64,000 bases of DNA from Salinibacter sp. 10B (GTDB lineage Bacteria > Bacteroidota > Rhodothermia > Rhodothermales > Salinibacteraceae), in the NCBI RefSeq assembly GCF_002954405.1, contig NZ_MQWC01000004.1, forward strand, positions 3,598,668 through 3,662,667, in the 5' to 3' direction. This document shows positions 47,498-56,461 of the stretch, in pieces. Within the stretch, counting starts at the first letter, position 1, and every line of letters starts with the position of its first letter. The notes below the pieces were generated by a model that saw only the letters and a list, made by a program, of their open reading frames with translations, had not been told where the DNA came from and did no database searches. The translations under genes were made by a program, and so were the position numbers.

Positions 47498-47896
47498 CAT
47501 TATGCCTTCAACGCATGGGCCGTCGGCGTAGGGATCGCCAGGCGGCAGCGACGCACGATGCATTTACCGCATGAGGGAAGGAAATTCGCGCGTGACATAT
47601 AAGAGAGGCCCGACCAGAATGCACCGCATCGTCGGTCGAGAGCCGCCGATGGGGTTGAGGCCCATGTTTTTATCAGTTGTTCGACGCGTACGGTTAAGGT
47701 TTGGCGGAAATCATGAGGGATTAGACGTAAAGATCTTGAAGATCTTGGGTTGCCGGTGGCTCTGTCGTATGTTCTATCTGTGGCGAGATCAAACCGGCCC
47801 TTGTTGTTCGAGGCGTCGGGGAGTTTCACCTCGTCCATGCATCGTTGGGGCCGACAGCCGTCGGCCTGGTCACTCACTGCTGACCGCTGCATCCGT
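47498..47896. promoter_or_regulatory. Leader region of the ACIII-caa3 operon with a 7-bp hairpin
   Basis: No gene is supported; the open frame extending actA to 47750 lacks conservation. The region should contain the operon promoter. GGCCGAC (47849-47855) and GTCGGCC (47860-47866) form a perfect 7-bp hairpin 31 bases before the actA ATG, where it could affect translation. AAGATCTTGAAGATCTT (47731-47747) is a tandem palindrome further up. Confidence 0.45.
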
Positions 47897-48544
47897 ATGC
47901 CGCAAATATTTCCCAAGAAGGCAAACGTCCTTCCACTGCTGTCACTCGTGGGGTCACTCATCGGGGGCGTAGCACTGATCGGACTGGTCTGGTATTATTT
48001 CTCTCCGGAGTTTACGACCGTTGGGTATAAGCCGGACCAGCCCGTTCCGTACAGTCACGAGCTTCACGCCGGCCAACTTGGCATCGACTGCCAGTACTGC
48101 CACACCAACGTCGAGAACTCGAAGCACGCGAACGTGCCCCCGACGCAGACCTGCATGAACTGCCACAATCAGATTCGGACCAACTCGCCGAATCTGTTGC
48201 GAGTGCGGCAGAGCTGGGCCAACGACGAGCCGATCCAGTGGACGAAAGTGCACCACCTGCCCGATTACGCCCACTTCAGTCACGCGTCCCACGTGAATAA
48301 GGGCGTAGGGTGTGAGACCTGTCACGGGCGCATCGACAAGATGGAGGTTGTGTACCAAGCGGAGCCCCTCTCAATGGGCTGGTGTTTGGAATGTCACCGT
48401 CAGCCGGAGCTTTACCTGCGCCCCAATGATAAGATTACGGCGATGGGGTATACGCAACCCGCGAATTTCGTGGAGCGCAACCTGGAGCGGATTCGAGACG
48501 AGGGAATTCAACCGCCCACCAACTGCTCCGCCTGCCACTACTAA
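47897..48544 (+). CDS. actA: Alternative complex III subunit A, pentahaem cytochrome c
   Basis: A 215-residue membrane-anchored cytochrome. A helix at about residues 12-36 (LLSLVGSLIGGVALIGLVWYY) anchors it, and five CxxCH haem motifs face the periplasm: CQYCH (65), CMNCH (86), CETCH (139), CLECH (163) and CSACH (210). In alternative complex III, ActA with ActE takes electrons to the periplasmic acceptor. It is the first gene of an actABCDEF set immediately followed by the caa3 oxidase, the order known in Rhodothermus marinus. The ATG at 47897 (MPQIFPKKANV) places the helix near the N-terminus; the longer frame adds an unrelated sequence. Length and motif number are typical. Confidence 0.94.
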   Translation: MPQIFPKKANVLPLLSLVGSLIGGVALIGLVWYYFSPEFTTVGYKPDQPVPYSHELHAGQLGIDCQYCHTNVENSKHANVPPTQTCMNCHNQIRTNSPNLLRVRQSWANDEPIQWTKVHHLPDYAHFSHASHVNKGVGCETCHGRIDKMEVVYQAEPLSMGWCLECHRQPELYLRPNDKITAMGYTQPANFVERNLERIRDEGIQPPTNCSACHY

Positions 48545-48550
48545 TTCATT

Positions 48551-48624
48551 TTCGAATGACGAATGGCGGGGGATGGGTGTGCGCTACACCATTCGCTGTT
48601 CGAGATTCGCAAGTCGAGACTGTA
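48551..48624. repeat. GAATG/ATTCG-type intergenic string with nested inverted repeat
   Basis: Between actA and the chosen actB start. CGAATGG (48560-48566) pairs with CCATTCG (48589-48595), with GGTGT/ACACC nested inside. An open frame through it (MTNGGGW and on) precedes actB but is not conserved. The wording is shared with other intergenic strings here. Confidence 0.6.
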
Positions 48625-51600
48625 ATGATAGAACTTGACGTACTCGATCCCGACGACGCCCAGGACCACGGGGACACCGACTCGGGAGGTCCCACGTTTT
48701 GGCGGCATCCGGCTGATCTCGACGACGATGCGTCGTCGGATGAGGATGACCTCATGGAATTCAGCCCGGGGGACAGTGAGCCGCCAAGCGGGGCGTCCCG
48801 CCGCCAGTTCCTTCAACTCATGGGGGCAGCCATGGCCATGGCGGGCCTCAGTGGTTGTCGTCGTCCCGAGCAAAAAATACTTCCTTATTCCCGGAAGCCC
48901 GAGGAGGTCATTCCTGGGATTCCCCAGCACTACGCGACGGGGATGCCCTTTCGGGACGTGCTGCGGCCCGTGCTGGTCGAGAGCCACGAGGGACGCCCGA
49001 CGAAGATTGAGGGCAATGGGGAGCACCCAGTGGGGCAGACGGGCACGAGTGGGTTTGAGCAGGCCTCTGTGCTGAACCTCTATGACCCGGACCGGTCGCG
49101 GTCGGTGCGACGGGAGGGGAGCGAGGTGGCCTGGAAGGAGTTTGTCAGCTTTTGTCGGCAGCTCGGGGAGCAGGCCGCGCAGCAGAACGTGGCGGTCCTG
49201 ATGGAGGAGAATCCATCTCCGACCGTACAGGCGATGCGCCAGCGCATGTCCGACCGGTTTCCGAATCTACAGTGGGTCACGTACTCGTCCACCGGTGATA
49301 ATCCGGTGCGCCTCGGCATGCAGCAGGCGTTTGGGCGCCCGCTCCGGCCCCGGTACAACCTGGGCGAGGCGGAAGTCATCCTGAGCCTCGACTCTGACTT
49401 TTTGGACGGTCGTCACCGCGACTATCTCCACAACACTCAGTCTTTTGCCGAGGGGCGTCGGTTGGAAGAGGCGGACGATGACATGAGTCGCCTCTACGCG
49501 GTCGAGAGCCAGTTCTCCACGACGGGCGGCTCGGCGGACCATCGGCTCCGGATGCAGGCTCGACGCATTAAGGCCTTCGCGGCGACTATCGCGGCGGAGT
49601 TTGGCGTAGGCACGGCCCCGGACGTAAGCTGGGGGCAGAAGGAGCAGGTACACGCCCGAGAGATTGCACGGGATCTGCGAGAAGCCGGAGCGCAGGGGGT
49701 TGTGTTGGCGGGCGAGTCGCAGCCAGCTGAAGTGCATGCTCTGGCGATGGCGATCAACCAGCAACTGGGCAGTATTGGGTCCACCGTTACGCTATTCGAC
49801 ACGGGCAGCAGTCAGGCGGCCTCTCAAGACGAGGCCCTCGCTGATCTCGTGGACGCAATGAAGGGCGATCAAATCGACTCGCTCTTCATGGTGGGGGTGA
49901 ATCCGGTTTATGATGCCCCGGCGGAGCTTGGCTTCGAAGAGGCGCTGTCGAACGTACAGAATACGGTACATTGTGGGCTCCTCCGAAACGAGACGGCCCG
50001 AGCCAGCCGCTGGCACGTGCCCCGCACCCATTACCTGGAGCGCTGGGGCGACGGGCGGGCCTACGACGGCACCCTTTCGCTCATCCAGCCCCTGATTCGG
50101 CCCCTCTACGACGACGCCCACTCTGACATTGAGGTGCTCAACCTCCTCGCGACAGGGGTCGATGCCGCCGGATACGATCTGGTGCGCGAGCAGTGGCGGG
50201 AGCGTCTGTCCGGCAATTTTGAGGAGCAGTGGCGACAGGTGCTCCATGATGGCTATCTCGAAGACACGCAGTTCAGTACGGCATCGGTGGGGCAGGCGAA
50301 TGTCCCCAGTATTTCGACACCGGCGGAGGAGGGACTGGAGGTGGTCTTCCGGCGCGATCCGAAGCTGTTGGATGGACGTTTCTCTAACAATGCCTGGATG
50401 CAAGAGCTCCCGGATCCCATAACGAAGATTGTCTGGGACAACGTGGCGACCATGAGTCCCGCCACCGCAGAGGAACTGGGGCTCCAGGTCAATTATAGCG
50501 AGGATAACTTTTACGTTGACCGGGTAGAGCTTTCGGTAAACGGGGCGACCGTGGAGCTGCCAGTCTGGATTCAGCCGGGACACCCGGACGGGTCGATTGG
50601 AGTCAATCTGGGCTATGGACGGCAGATTTCCACGACGCGTGAAGGGTACGACACGCCCTTCTGGGACGTTACCGACGACCAGGATGTGTACAATGATGCT
50701 CCCATTGCCGGTGGGCTCGATTCGGACGGAAATCCGGTGGACGTAGTGGGGAGCAACGTCGCTCCGCTTCGGCCCTCCGGAGATCGGGTGGCCGAGGGAG
50801 CAGAGGTGACGAAGGTGGGGAGCGGGTATTTGATCGCAACCACGCAGGAGGCGGGGTCGATGCACGGTCGTCCGATTGTTCGCTGGGCGACGCTTGACGA
50901 GTTTCGAGAGGATCCCTACTTCGTGGATGACAATCAGCCGCCGGTGCCGGAGTTCGGGCACGGAGGGGATGGGCACGCCGGAGGAGAGGCCGTCCACAGT
51001 GAGGACGGCTACGGCCTTGCGGCGGGCACGGGCACCGATGCGCATACGCTTGAAGACGTGCCGGACAATCCGCAGACCGGTTCTCACGCCGATACAACAA
51101 GTCATGGGGACGGGGCCCCGACGGATACGTCTGGGCATGGGCAGTCCTCCGGGCATGGCGATGGGCACGCGGAGCAAGGGGCGGAGAATGTAGAAGGGTA
51201 CCAGGAGTACCCCATGATCTGGCAGGAGGACCATCCGAAGGACCAGCCAGCCTCGAAAGACAATCCCTACTATCAGAATCAGTGGGGGATGTCCATTGAC
51301 CTCAACACCTGCACTGGATGCAATGCTTGCGTCGTGGCGTGCACGAGCGAGAACAACGTGCAGGTGGTGGGGAAAGAAGAGGTCAGCAATGGTCGGCACA
51401 TGTACTGGATTCGGAATGACCGGTACTATGTTACCGAGGAGGATGGAGACCCAGAGGATCCGGAGATGCTGATGCAGCCGGTCATGTGCCAGCACTGCGA
51501 AAACGCGCCGTGCGAGTCGGTCTGTCCGGTGGCGGCGACGGTCCACTCGCCCGATGGCACCAACCAGATGATTTATAATCGCTGCATCGGGACGCGGTAC

Positions 51601-52056
51601 TGCGCCAACAACTGCCCCTACAAGGTGCGTCGGTTCAACTTCTTCAATTGGACGAAGACATTGCCGACCGAGGTGCAGATGGCCCAGAATCCGGACGTGA
51701 GCGTCCGGTCGCGCGGAGTGATGGAGAAGTGCTCCTGGTGCGTTCAGCGCATCCGGCAGAGCCAGCAGCAGGCGGACAACGAGGACCGGGACCTGCGTCC
51801 AAACGAGGTGGAAACCGCCTGCCAGCAGGCCTGTCCGACCGATGCCATCACCTTCGGGGACCTCAACAATCCGGAGAGCGACGTGGTGAAGGAGAAGCAG
51901 AATCCGCGCCGGTACGAGCTGTTGTCGTACCTCAACACGAAGCCGCGCCTCTCCTACCTGGGCCGCGTGCGAAACACCAATCCGCGGATCGAAGAGGCCC
52001 TGTCCTCGGACGAGGAGGCGTCGGACGAAGCAGAAGCCGCGCCAGCGGAGGCATAG
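48625..52056 (+). CDS. actB: Alternative complex III subunit B, molybdopterin-like/iron-sulfur fusion
   Basis: A 1143-residue fusion. After an acidic N-terminus comes a Tat-type leader SRRQFLQLMGAAMAMAGLSG (about 59-77) ending in a lipobox Cys78. Domain B1 (about 85-770) resembles molybdopterin oxidoreductases but in ACIII carries no cofactor; domain B2 (about 885-1090) is a ferredoxin-like subunit with CTGCNACVVAC (from 896), CQHCENAPCESVCP, CIGTRYCANNCP and CSWCVQRI, arranged for three 4Fe-4S and one 3Fe-4S cluster. Between them (about 777-850) is a His/Gly/Asp-rich stretch with nine histidines. The ATG at 48625 is chosen because the preceding frame runs through an intergenic repeat. Electron transfer from quinol to the c haems. 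Confidence 0.94.
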   Translation: MIELDVLDPDDAQDHGDTDSGGPTFWRHPADLDDDASSDEDDLMEFSPGDSEPPSGASRRQFLQLMGAAMAMAGLSGCRRPEQKILPYSRKPEEVIPGIPQHYATGMPFRDVLRPVLVESHEGRPTKIEGNGEHPVGQTGTSGFEQASVLNLYDPDRSRSVRREGSEVAWKEFVSFCRQLGEQAAQQNVAVLMEENPSPTVQAMRQRMSDRFPNLQWVTYSSTGDNPVRLGMQQAFGRPLRPRYNLGEAEVILSLDSDFLDGRHRDYLHNTQSFAEGRRLEEADDDMSRLYAVESQFSTTGGSADHRLRMQARRIKAFAATIAAEFGVGTAPDVSWGQKEQVHAREIARDLREAGAQGVVLAGESQPAEVHALAMAINQQLGSIGSTVTLFDTGSSQAASQDEALADLVDAMKGDQIDSLFMVGVNPVYDAPAELGFEEALSNVQNTVHCGLLRNETARASRWHVPRTHYLERWGDGRAYDGTLSLIQPLIRPLYDDAHSDIEVLNLLATGVDAAGYDLVREQWRERLSGNFEEQWRQVLHDGYLEDTQFSTASVGQANVPSISTPAEEGLEVVFRRDPKLLDGRFSNNAWMQELPDPITKIVWDNVATMSPATAEELGLQVNYSEDNFYVDRVELSVNGATVELPVWIQPGHPDGSIGVNLGYGRQISTTREGYDTPFWDVTDDQDVYNDAPIAGGLDSDGNPVDVVGSNVAPLRPSGDRVAEGAEVTKVGSGYLIATTQEAGSMHGRPIVRWATLDEFREDPYFVDDNQPPVPEFGHGGDGHAGGEAVHSEDGYGLAAGTGTDAHTLEDVPDNPQTGSHADTTSHGDGAPTDTSGHGQSSGHGDGHAEQGAENVEGYQEYPMIWQEDHPKDQPASKDNPYYQNQWGMSIDLNTCTGCNACVVACTSENNVQVVGKEEVSNGRHMYWIRNDRYYVTEEDGDPEDPEMLMQPVMCQHCENAPCESVCPVAATVHSPDGTNQMIYNRCIGTRYCANNCPYKVRRFNFFNWTKTLPTEVQMAQNPDVSVRSRGVMEKCSWCVQRIRQSQQQADNEDRDLRPNEVETACQQACPTDAITFGDLNNPESDVVKEKQNPRRYELLSYLNTKPRLSYLGRVRNTNPRIEEALSSDEEASDEAEAAPAEA

Positions 52057-52105
52057 CCCGCCTTTCGTTCCTACCGCAACATCGTAGAACCGAACGTAGA
52101 ACGTC

Positions 52106-53596
52106 GTGGCGAATACTGAGGAAACCAAATCGATTCCGGCCGATCCGTCGACGGACGGGCATACGGGCGAGGAACGCGACCCGCTCGTACGCGGAGATCT
52201 GTCGTTCCACGACATCACCGAGTTGGTGTCGCGGCATACCGAAAAGAAGGCGCCGCCCGCGTGGTATGCCGCCTTTGCGGTGGCCCTCTCCGGGACCGTA
52301 CTGCTTCTGGCCCTCTTTGCGTACGTGTCGTGGAATGGCATCGGCACGTGGGGCAACAATCAGCCGGTCGGATGGGGATGGCCCATCGTCAACTTCGTGT
52401 TCTGGGTTGGGATCGGGCACGCCGGAACGCTGATCTCGGCGATTCTCTTCCTGTTCCGCCAGCAATGGCGAACGGCGATTAACCGATCGGCGGAGGCGAT
52501 GACGCTCTTCGCGGTGATGTGTGCTCTGATCTGGCCCACCTTCCACGTGGGGCGCGTCTGGGTCATTTACTGGACGCTTCCCATCCCGAACCAGATGGAG
52601 ATGTGGCCCCAGTTCAAGAGTCCACTTCTGTGGGACGTCTTCGCGGTCTCAAGCTATTTCCTCGTATCGCTGGTCTTCTGGTACGTGGGGCTTGTGCCGG
52701 ACCTGGCGACGCTCCGCGACCGAGCCAAAAATTTCTGGCGCAAGCAGATTCTCGGGTTCTTTTCGCTGGGCTGGACGGGGTCCAATCGGCACTGGCGGAA
52801 TTACGAAAAGGCGTACCTACTGCTCGCCGGGCTCGCCACGCCGCTCGTGCTCTCGGTCCACTCGGTGGTGTCGTTTGACTTCGCCGTGTCGGTCCTGCCG
52901 GGATGGCACACCACAATCTTTCCCCCTTACTTTGTGGCCGGGGCCATCTTTTCCGGGTTTGCCATGGTGGTGACCCTCATGGTGATTACGCGAGAGATCT
53001 ACGGCTTGAAGAACCTGATTACGATTGATCACCTGGAGAAGATGAACATCATCATTCTGGTGACGGGCACGATCGTAGGGTTTGCCTACATCACAGAGTT
53101 CTTCATGGCGTGGTACTCCGGGGTGCAGTATGAGCAGTACGCCTTCCTGAACCGGGCATTTGGGCCATATGCGTGGGCGTACTGGATTATGATGACCTGT
53201 AACCTCATCACCCCACAGCTCTTCTGGTCGAAGAAGCTACGCCGATCCATCCCGGTGATGTTCGTTCTGTCGATCTTCGTAAATATCGGGATGTGGTTTG
53301 AGCGCTTCGTGATTACGATTACGTCCCTCCACCGAGACTTCCTGCCGAGTTCGTGGGGCTATTTCGAGCCGACCTGGGTGGACATTGGCACGCTCGTCGG
53401 ATCGTTCGGGCTCTTCTTTACGCTCTTCCTGCTGTTCCTTCGCTTTGTCCCGATGGTGGCGATGGCGGAGGTGAAAGGCGTGATGCCCGAGGCCGATCCG
53501 CACCACTACGACATCGGCAACGGCCATGCGGGTGACGGGGAGCCCTACATTGAGCCGGCAACCATTACCGCCGTGGAGCGGCCGGACCGCTCGTAA
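52106..53596 (+). CDS. actC: Alternative complex III subunit C, NrfD/PsrC-like quinol-binding membrane subunit
   Basis: A 496-residue integral membrane protein of the NrfD/PsrC family with about ten membrane helices. ActC and ActF together form the membrane core of ACIII; ActC is thought to contain the quinol site. Visible are [43 protein letters not shown] and [29 protein letters not shown] (start of that stretch), typical of this family. The polar N-terminus of 50 residues lies outside the first helix. The start is GTG at 52106. It follows actB by 49 bases and precedes actD by 44, all in one operon. Confidence 0.95.
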   Translation: MANTEETKSIPADPSTDGHTGEERDPLVRGDLSFHDITELVSRHTEKKAPPAWYAAFAVALSGTVLLLALFAYVSWNGIGTWGNNQPVGWGWPIVNFVFWVGIGHAGTLISAILFLFRQQWRTAINRSAEAMTLFAVMCALIWPTFHVGRVWVIYWTLPIPNQMEMWPQFKSPLLWDVFAVSSYFLVSLVFWYVGLVPDLATLRDRAKNFWRKQILGFFSLGWTGSNRHWRNYEKAYLLLAGLATPLVLSVHSVVSFDFAVSVLPGWHTTIFPPYFVAGAIFSGFAMVVTLMVITREIYGLKNLITIDHLEKMNIIILVTGTIVGFAYITEFFMAWYSGVQYEQYAFLNRAFGPYAWAYWIMMTCNLITPQLFWSKKLRRSIPVMFVLSIFVNIGMWFERFVITITSLHRDFLPSSWGYFEPTWVDIGTLVGSFGLFFTLFLLFLRFVPMVAMAEVKGVMPEADPHHYDIGNGHAGDGEPYIEPATITAVERPDRS

Positions 53597-53640
53597 CCAC
53601 CCTGCTGACTGCATTCCTTTTGCGCACCGACTGACGTGTC

Positions 53641-54246
53641 ATGCTGAACAATCTGATTCGTGAGGCCAAGGCGACGATGGGGATATACGAGAGCGACGCC
53701 GACCAGGTCTACGGCCTGCTGGCGGAGTTCCCGAATCCCGGAGCCCTGCTCCATGCCGCTGAGGCGGTACGAGAGGAGGGCTATCGTCACTTCGATACGC
53801 ACAGCCCCTTTCCCATCCACGGGATGGACGACGCGATGGGGTTGGGCAACTCAAAGGTTGGGTACTTCTCGTTCCTTGGGGGCGTCACGGGCTTCGTGGG
53901 GGCATATCTCCTGCAGTGGTGGACCGCCGCGGTGGACTACCCGATCAACATCAGCGGGAAGCCCTTCTTCGCTGTGGAGCCGTCGGTGCCCATCATGTTT
54001 GAGCTCACGGTGCTGTTCGCGGCGTTCGGGGCCGTGGCGGGCATGTTGGCCCTCAACGGACTGCCGCGCCCGTACAACCCGTTGTTCTACTCCGACCGGT
54101 TCGAGGGGGCGTCCGACGACCGGTTCTTCCTCCACATTGCCGCGAGCGACGAGCAATTCGATTCGGAGGAGACCGCAGCGATGCTGCGCCGGATTGGGGC
54201 TCGTCACATTGAGCTCGTGCAAGACGACGGTGTGTCCGATCCGTAA
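53641..54246 (+). CDS. actD: Alternative complex III subunit D (DUF3341)
   Basis: A 201-residue DUF3341 protein with two membrane helices (about 75-98, YFSFLGGVTGFVGAYLLQW; and 120-145, FELTVLFAAFGAVAGMLAL), preceded by a soluble segment with GIYESDADQVYGLLAEF and THSPFPIHGMDDAMGLGNS, the PFPIHGMD word being characteristic. It ends with ASDEQFDSEETAAMLRRIGARHIELV. In ACIII structures it is a peripheral membrane subunit in contact with ActC and ActF. Positioned between actC and actE, as in other ACIII operons. Confidence 0.95.
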   Translation: MLNNLIREAKATMGIYESDADQVYGLLAEFPNPGALLHAAEAVREEGYRHFDTHSPFPIHGMDDAMGLGNSKVGYFSFLGGVTGFVGAYLLQWWTAAVDYPINISGKPFFAVEPSVPIMFELTVLFAAFGAVAGMLALNGLPRPYNPLFYSDRFEGASDDRFFLHIAASDEQFDSEETAAMLRRIGARHIELVQDDGVSDP

Positions 54247-54295
54247 CCTGTGCCTATGCTGCCGACGACGTTTTTCTCTGAGACCCTGTACTTCA

Positions 54296-54970
54296 ATGCG
54301 ACGCCTCCTCGTTCTTGGACTTTTCGCGACGATTCTTCTGGTCGGATGTCGGGGGCGCCAATCTGAGGCGCCGCCCATCCATCCGCACCTGTCGATGGAC
54401 TTTCAGGAGAAGTTTGGCCCGCAGGAGTACAACCCGTTCTTCGAGGACGGGGCGGCCATGCGGAAGCCGCCCAGCGGCACTGTGCCGCGGGGCTACCTTC
54501 GGGCAAACAGTGAGCTGCACGAAGGTCGGCTCTCCAATGGGGAATACGTAGAGCAGATTCCGGTTGCGGTGAACCGGGAGGTGCTGGAGCGGGGGCAGAG
54601 CCAGTACAACGTGTACTGCGCACCGTGCCACGGAAAGTCGGGCGACGGAAACGGAATTATCATGCGTGGCGACTACGGATACACCCCGGCGACCAGCTAT
54701 CACGTGGATCGGCTTCGGCAGGTGACGGACGGATACCTGTACGACGTGATTACGAACGGCGTGCGCAATATGCCGCCCTACGCCCAGCAGATCCCCGTCC
54801 GTGATCGCTGGGCCATTGTCGCGTACATCCGTGCTCTGCAGCGAAGCCAATACGCACGTCCCGACAATCTGCCGGAGAGCGTCGTGACGCGCTTGGAGGA
54901 AGAAACCGGCGTGACGGTTCGAAGCGTCGGCGACACGACGGCAACGGCGCCTGTCACTGGGGCCGACTAG
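54296..54970 (+). CDS. actE: Alternative complex III subunit E, monohaem cytochrome c lipoprotein
   Basis: A 224-residue lipoprotein cytochrome. The leader LLVLGLFATILLVGC ends in a lipobox Cys. The single haem motif is C108-A-P-C-H in YNVYCAPCHGKSGDGNG, with a likely Met ligand in VRNMPPYAQQIPV. It is the presumed exit point from ACIII to cytochrome c or to the c-domain fused to CoxB. A much longer frame extends upstream to 53660 across actD, but it is an alternative-frame reading of actD; the ATG at 54296, opening on a basic MRR and the leader, is the start. actF follows 78 bases on. Confidence 0.95.
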   Translation: MRRLLVLGLFATILLVGCRGRQSEAPPIHPHLSMDFQEKFGPQEYNPFFEDGAAMRKPPSGTVPRGYLRANSELHEGRLSNGEYVEQIPVAVNREVLERGQSQYNVYCAPCHGKSGDGNGIIMRGDYGYTPATSYHVDRLRQVTDGYLYDVITNGVRNMPPYAQQIPVRDRWAIVAYIRALQRSQYARPDNLPESVVTRLEEETGVTVRSVGDTTATAPVTGAD

Positions 54971-55048
54971 AGTTCTTTCCACACCCTCGCACAATCTCCA
55001 TGGTCCGAGGGCCCAGCGCATTGTGGGTCCCGAAGAGCATTCCACGTC

Positions 55049-56311
55049 ATGGCCGACTCTGTATCCTCAAACACGTCCTTGTCCTGGCTGATCGATCCGC
55101 TTGAGTCGACGCGCGACGCGGCGGAGGGCGCCTATCAGTTTGCCGGGGACCGGCGGGCCTGGCTCGTGCCCCTCATTCTGGGCTTTGCGCTCATTACGAT
55201 TAGTGCGATGGGCGGATGGCAAAACCCGGACGACTTCTTCTTTGCGTACCTGGCGGGCTGGTCCTTCCTGCTGACAACGGCACTTGGGGGGCTGCTCTTT
55301 TTGATCTTTCATCACCTCACGAGGGCCTCTTGGAGCGTGGTGGTGAATCGGATCAACGAAACGCTGGTCTGGGCCTTTCCGCTATTGTTCGTGCTGGGAC
55401 TGCCGTTACTGTTTGGCATGCACGACCTATATCACTGGACGCATCCGGAGCTTTATGATCCCAGCAGTTCCCACTACGACGAAATTCTGGCGGGCAAACG
55501 CGCATACCTAAACTTCCCGTTCTGGTGTGCACGGATGGTGGTGTACTTCCTGGCCTGGACGATTGTCTCTTATCGCCTCTATACCTTTTCCGTGCGCCAG
55601 GACGTGGATCCCGATCCCTCCATTCCGGCCAAGCTGCGGAGCACCAGTGCATGGGGGCTGCCCCTGACGGCAGTCACTCTCGCTTTTGCGAGCTACGACA
55701 TCCTGATGTCGCTTGACCCGCACTGGTTTTCCACAATCTTTGGGGTATACTTCTTCTCGGGAGGAATTTTGAGCGCTGTCGCCGTGATTACCCTGGTGGC
55801 GCTGCTGCTGCAAAATTTGGGTGGGCAGCTGCAAAATACCATCACCCGCGAGCATTACCAGGACCTCGGCAAGTACATGTTTGGGTTCGTGGTCTTCTGG
55901 GCGTACATCGCCTTCAGCCAGTATATGCTCTACTGGTACGGCGGCATTCCGGAAGAGACCGTGTGGTTCCAGCATCGTTTGCAGAATGGATGGGGATGGC
56001 ATAGCGCCTTCCTGCTTGGCTTCCACTTTGTGGTGCCGTTCCTGGTTCTGCTTCCCCGCGCCCCGAAGCGGAGCCACATGATCCTGTCGTTCATGTCCGT
56101 GTGGGTGCTCGTCATGCACTGGTTCGACATGCATTGGGTTGTGCTTCCGGTGCTCCGAGAGAGCGGCGGCTTTCACTGGCTCGACATTACCTGCTGGTTA
56201 GGACTGGCTGGGATCTTCGGGGGCATTCTCATGTATCGATTAAGTCGCCATCCACTAGTGCCGCAGAACCATCCGTTCCTTTCCGAGTCGCTCCATTTTG
56301 AGAATGCGTAG
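55049..56311 (+). CDS. actF: Alternative complex III subunit F, NrfD/PsrC-like membrane subunit
   Basis: A 420-residue integral membrane protein with about ten helices, related to ActC and paired with it in the ACIII membrane core; it may take part in energy conservation. Typical parts: WLVPLILGFALITISAMGGW, FSYDILMSLDPHWFSTIFG-like ASYDILMSLDPHWFSTIFGV, and VFWAYIAFSQYMLYWYGGIPEE. The HWFDMHWVVLP motif near the end is family-typical. It is the last canonical act gene; an Fn3-like membrane protein and the SCO gene follow on the same strand. Confidence 0.94.
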   Translation: MADSVSSNTSLSWLIDPLESTRDAAEGAYQFAGDRRAWLVPLILGFALITISAMGGWQNPDDFFFAYLAGWSFLLTTALGGLLFLIFHHLTRASWSVVVNRINETLVWAFPLLFVLGLPLLFGMHDLYHWTHPELYDPSSSHYDEILAGKRAYLNFPFWCARMVVYFLAWTIVSYRLYTFSVRQDVDPDPSIPAKLRSTSAWGLPLTAVTLAFASYDILMSLDPHWFSTIFGVYFFSGGILSAVAVITLVALLLQNLGGQLQNTITREHYQDLGKYMFGFVVFWAYIAFSQYMLYWYGGIPEETVWFQHRLQNGWGWHSAFLLGFHFVVPFLVLLPRAPKRSHMILSFMSVWVLVMHWFDMHWVVLPVLRESGGFHWLDITCWLGLAGIFGGILMYRLSRHPLVPQNHPFLSESLHFENA

Positions 56312-56461
56312 TTGGGGACTCTCCCGCAAGGATCTTTTTGCGCGAGGTTCGAGGCACAGGACTCAAAAATGGAACGATTCCGGTGATTTTCACCGCGTTT
56401 GACAACTCCCGTTGCCGTCTGCGCGTACGTTCTAACTGAATTTGACACAACGCGACTTTCC

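Noticed and set aside
49792-52359. An 855-codon minus-strand frame opposite actB and actC
   Set aside because: Antisense shadow of two conserved respiratory genes; no signal, motif or promoter context.
53660-54295. An N-terminal extension of actE across actD
   Set aside because: It reads actD in another frame; the true actE starts at a lipoprotein leader at 54296.
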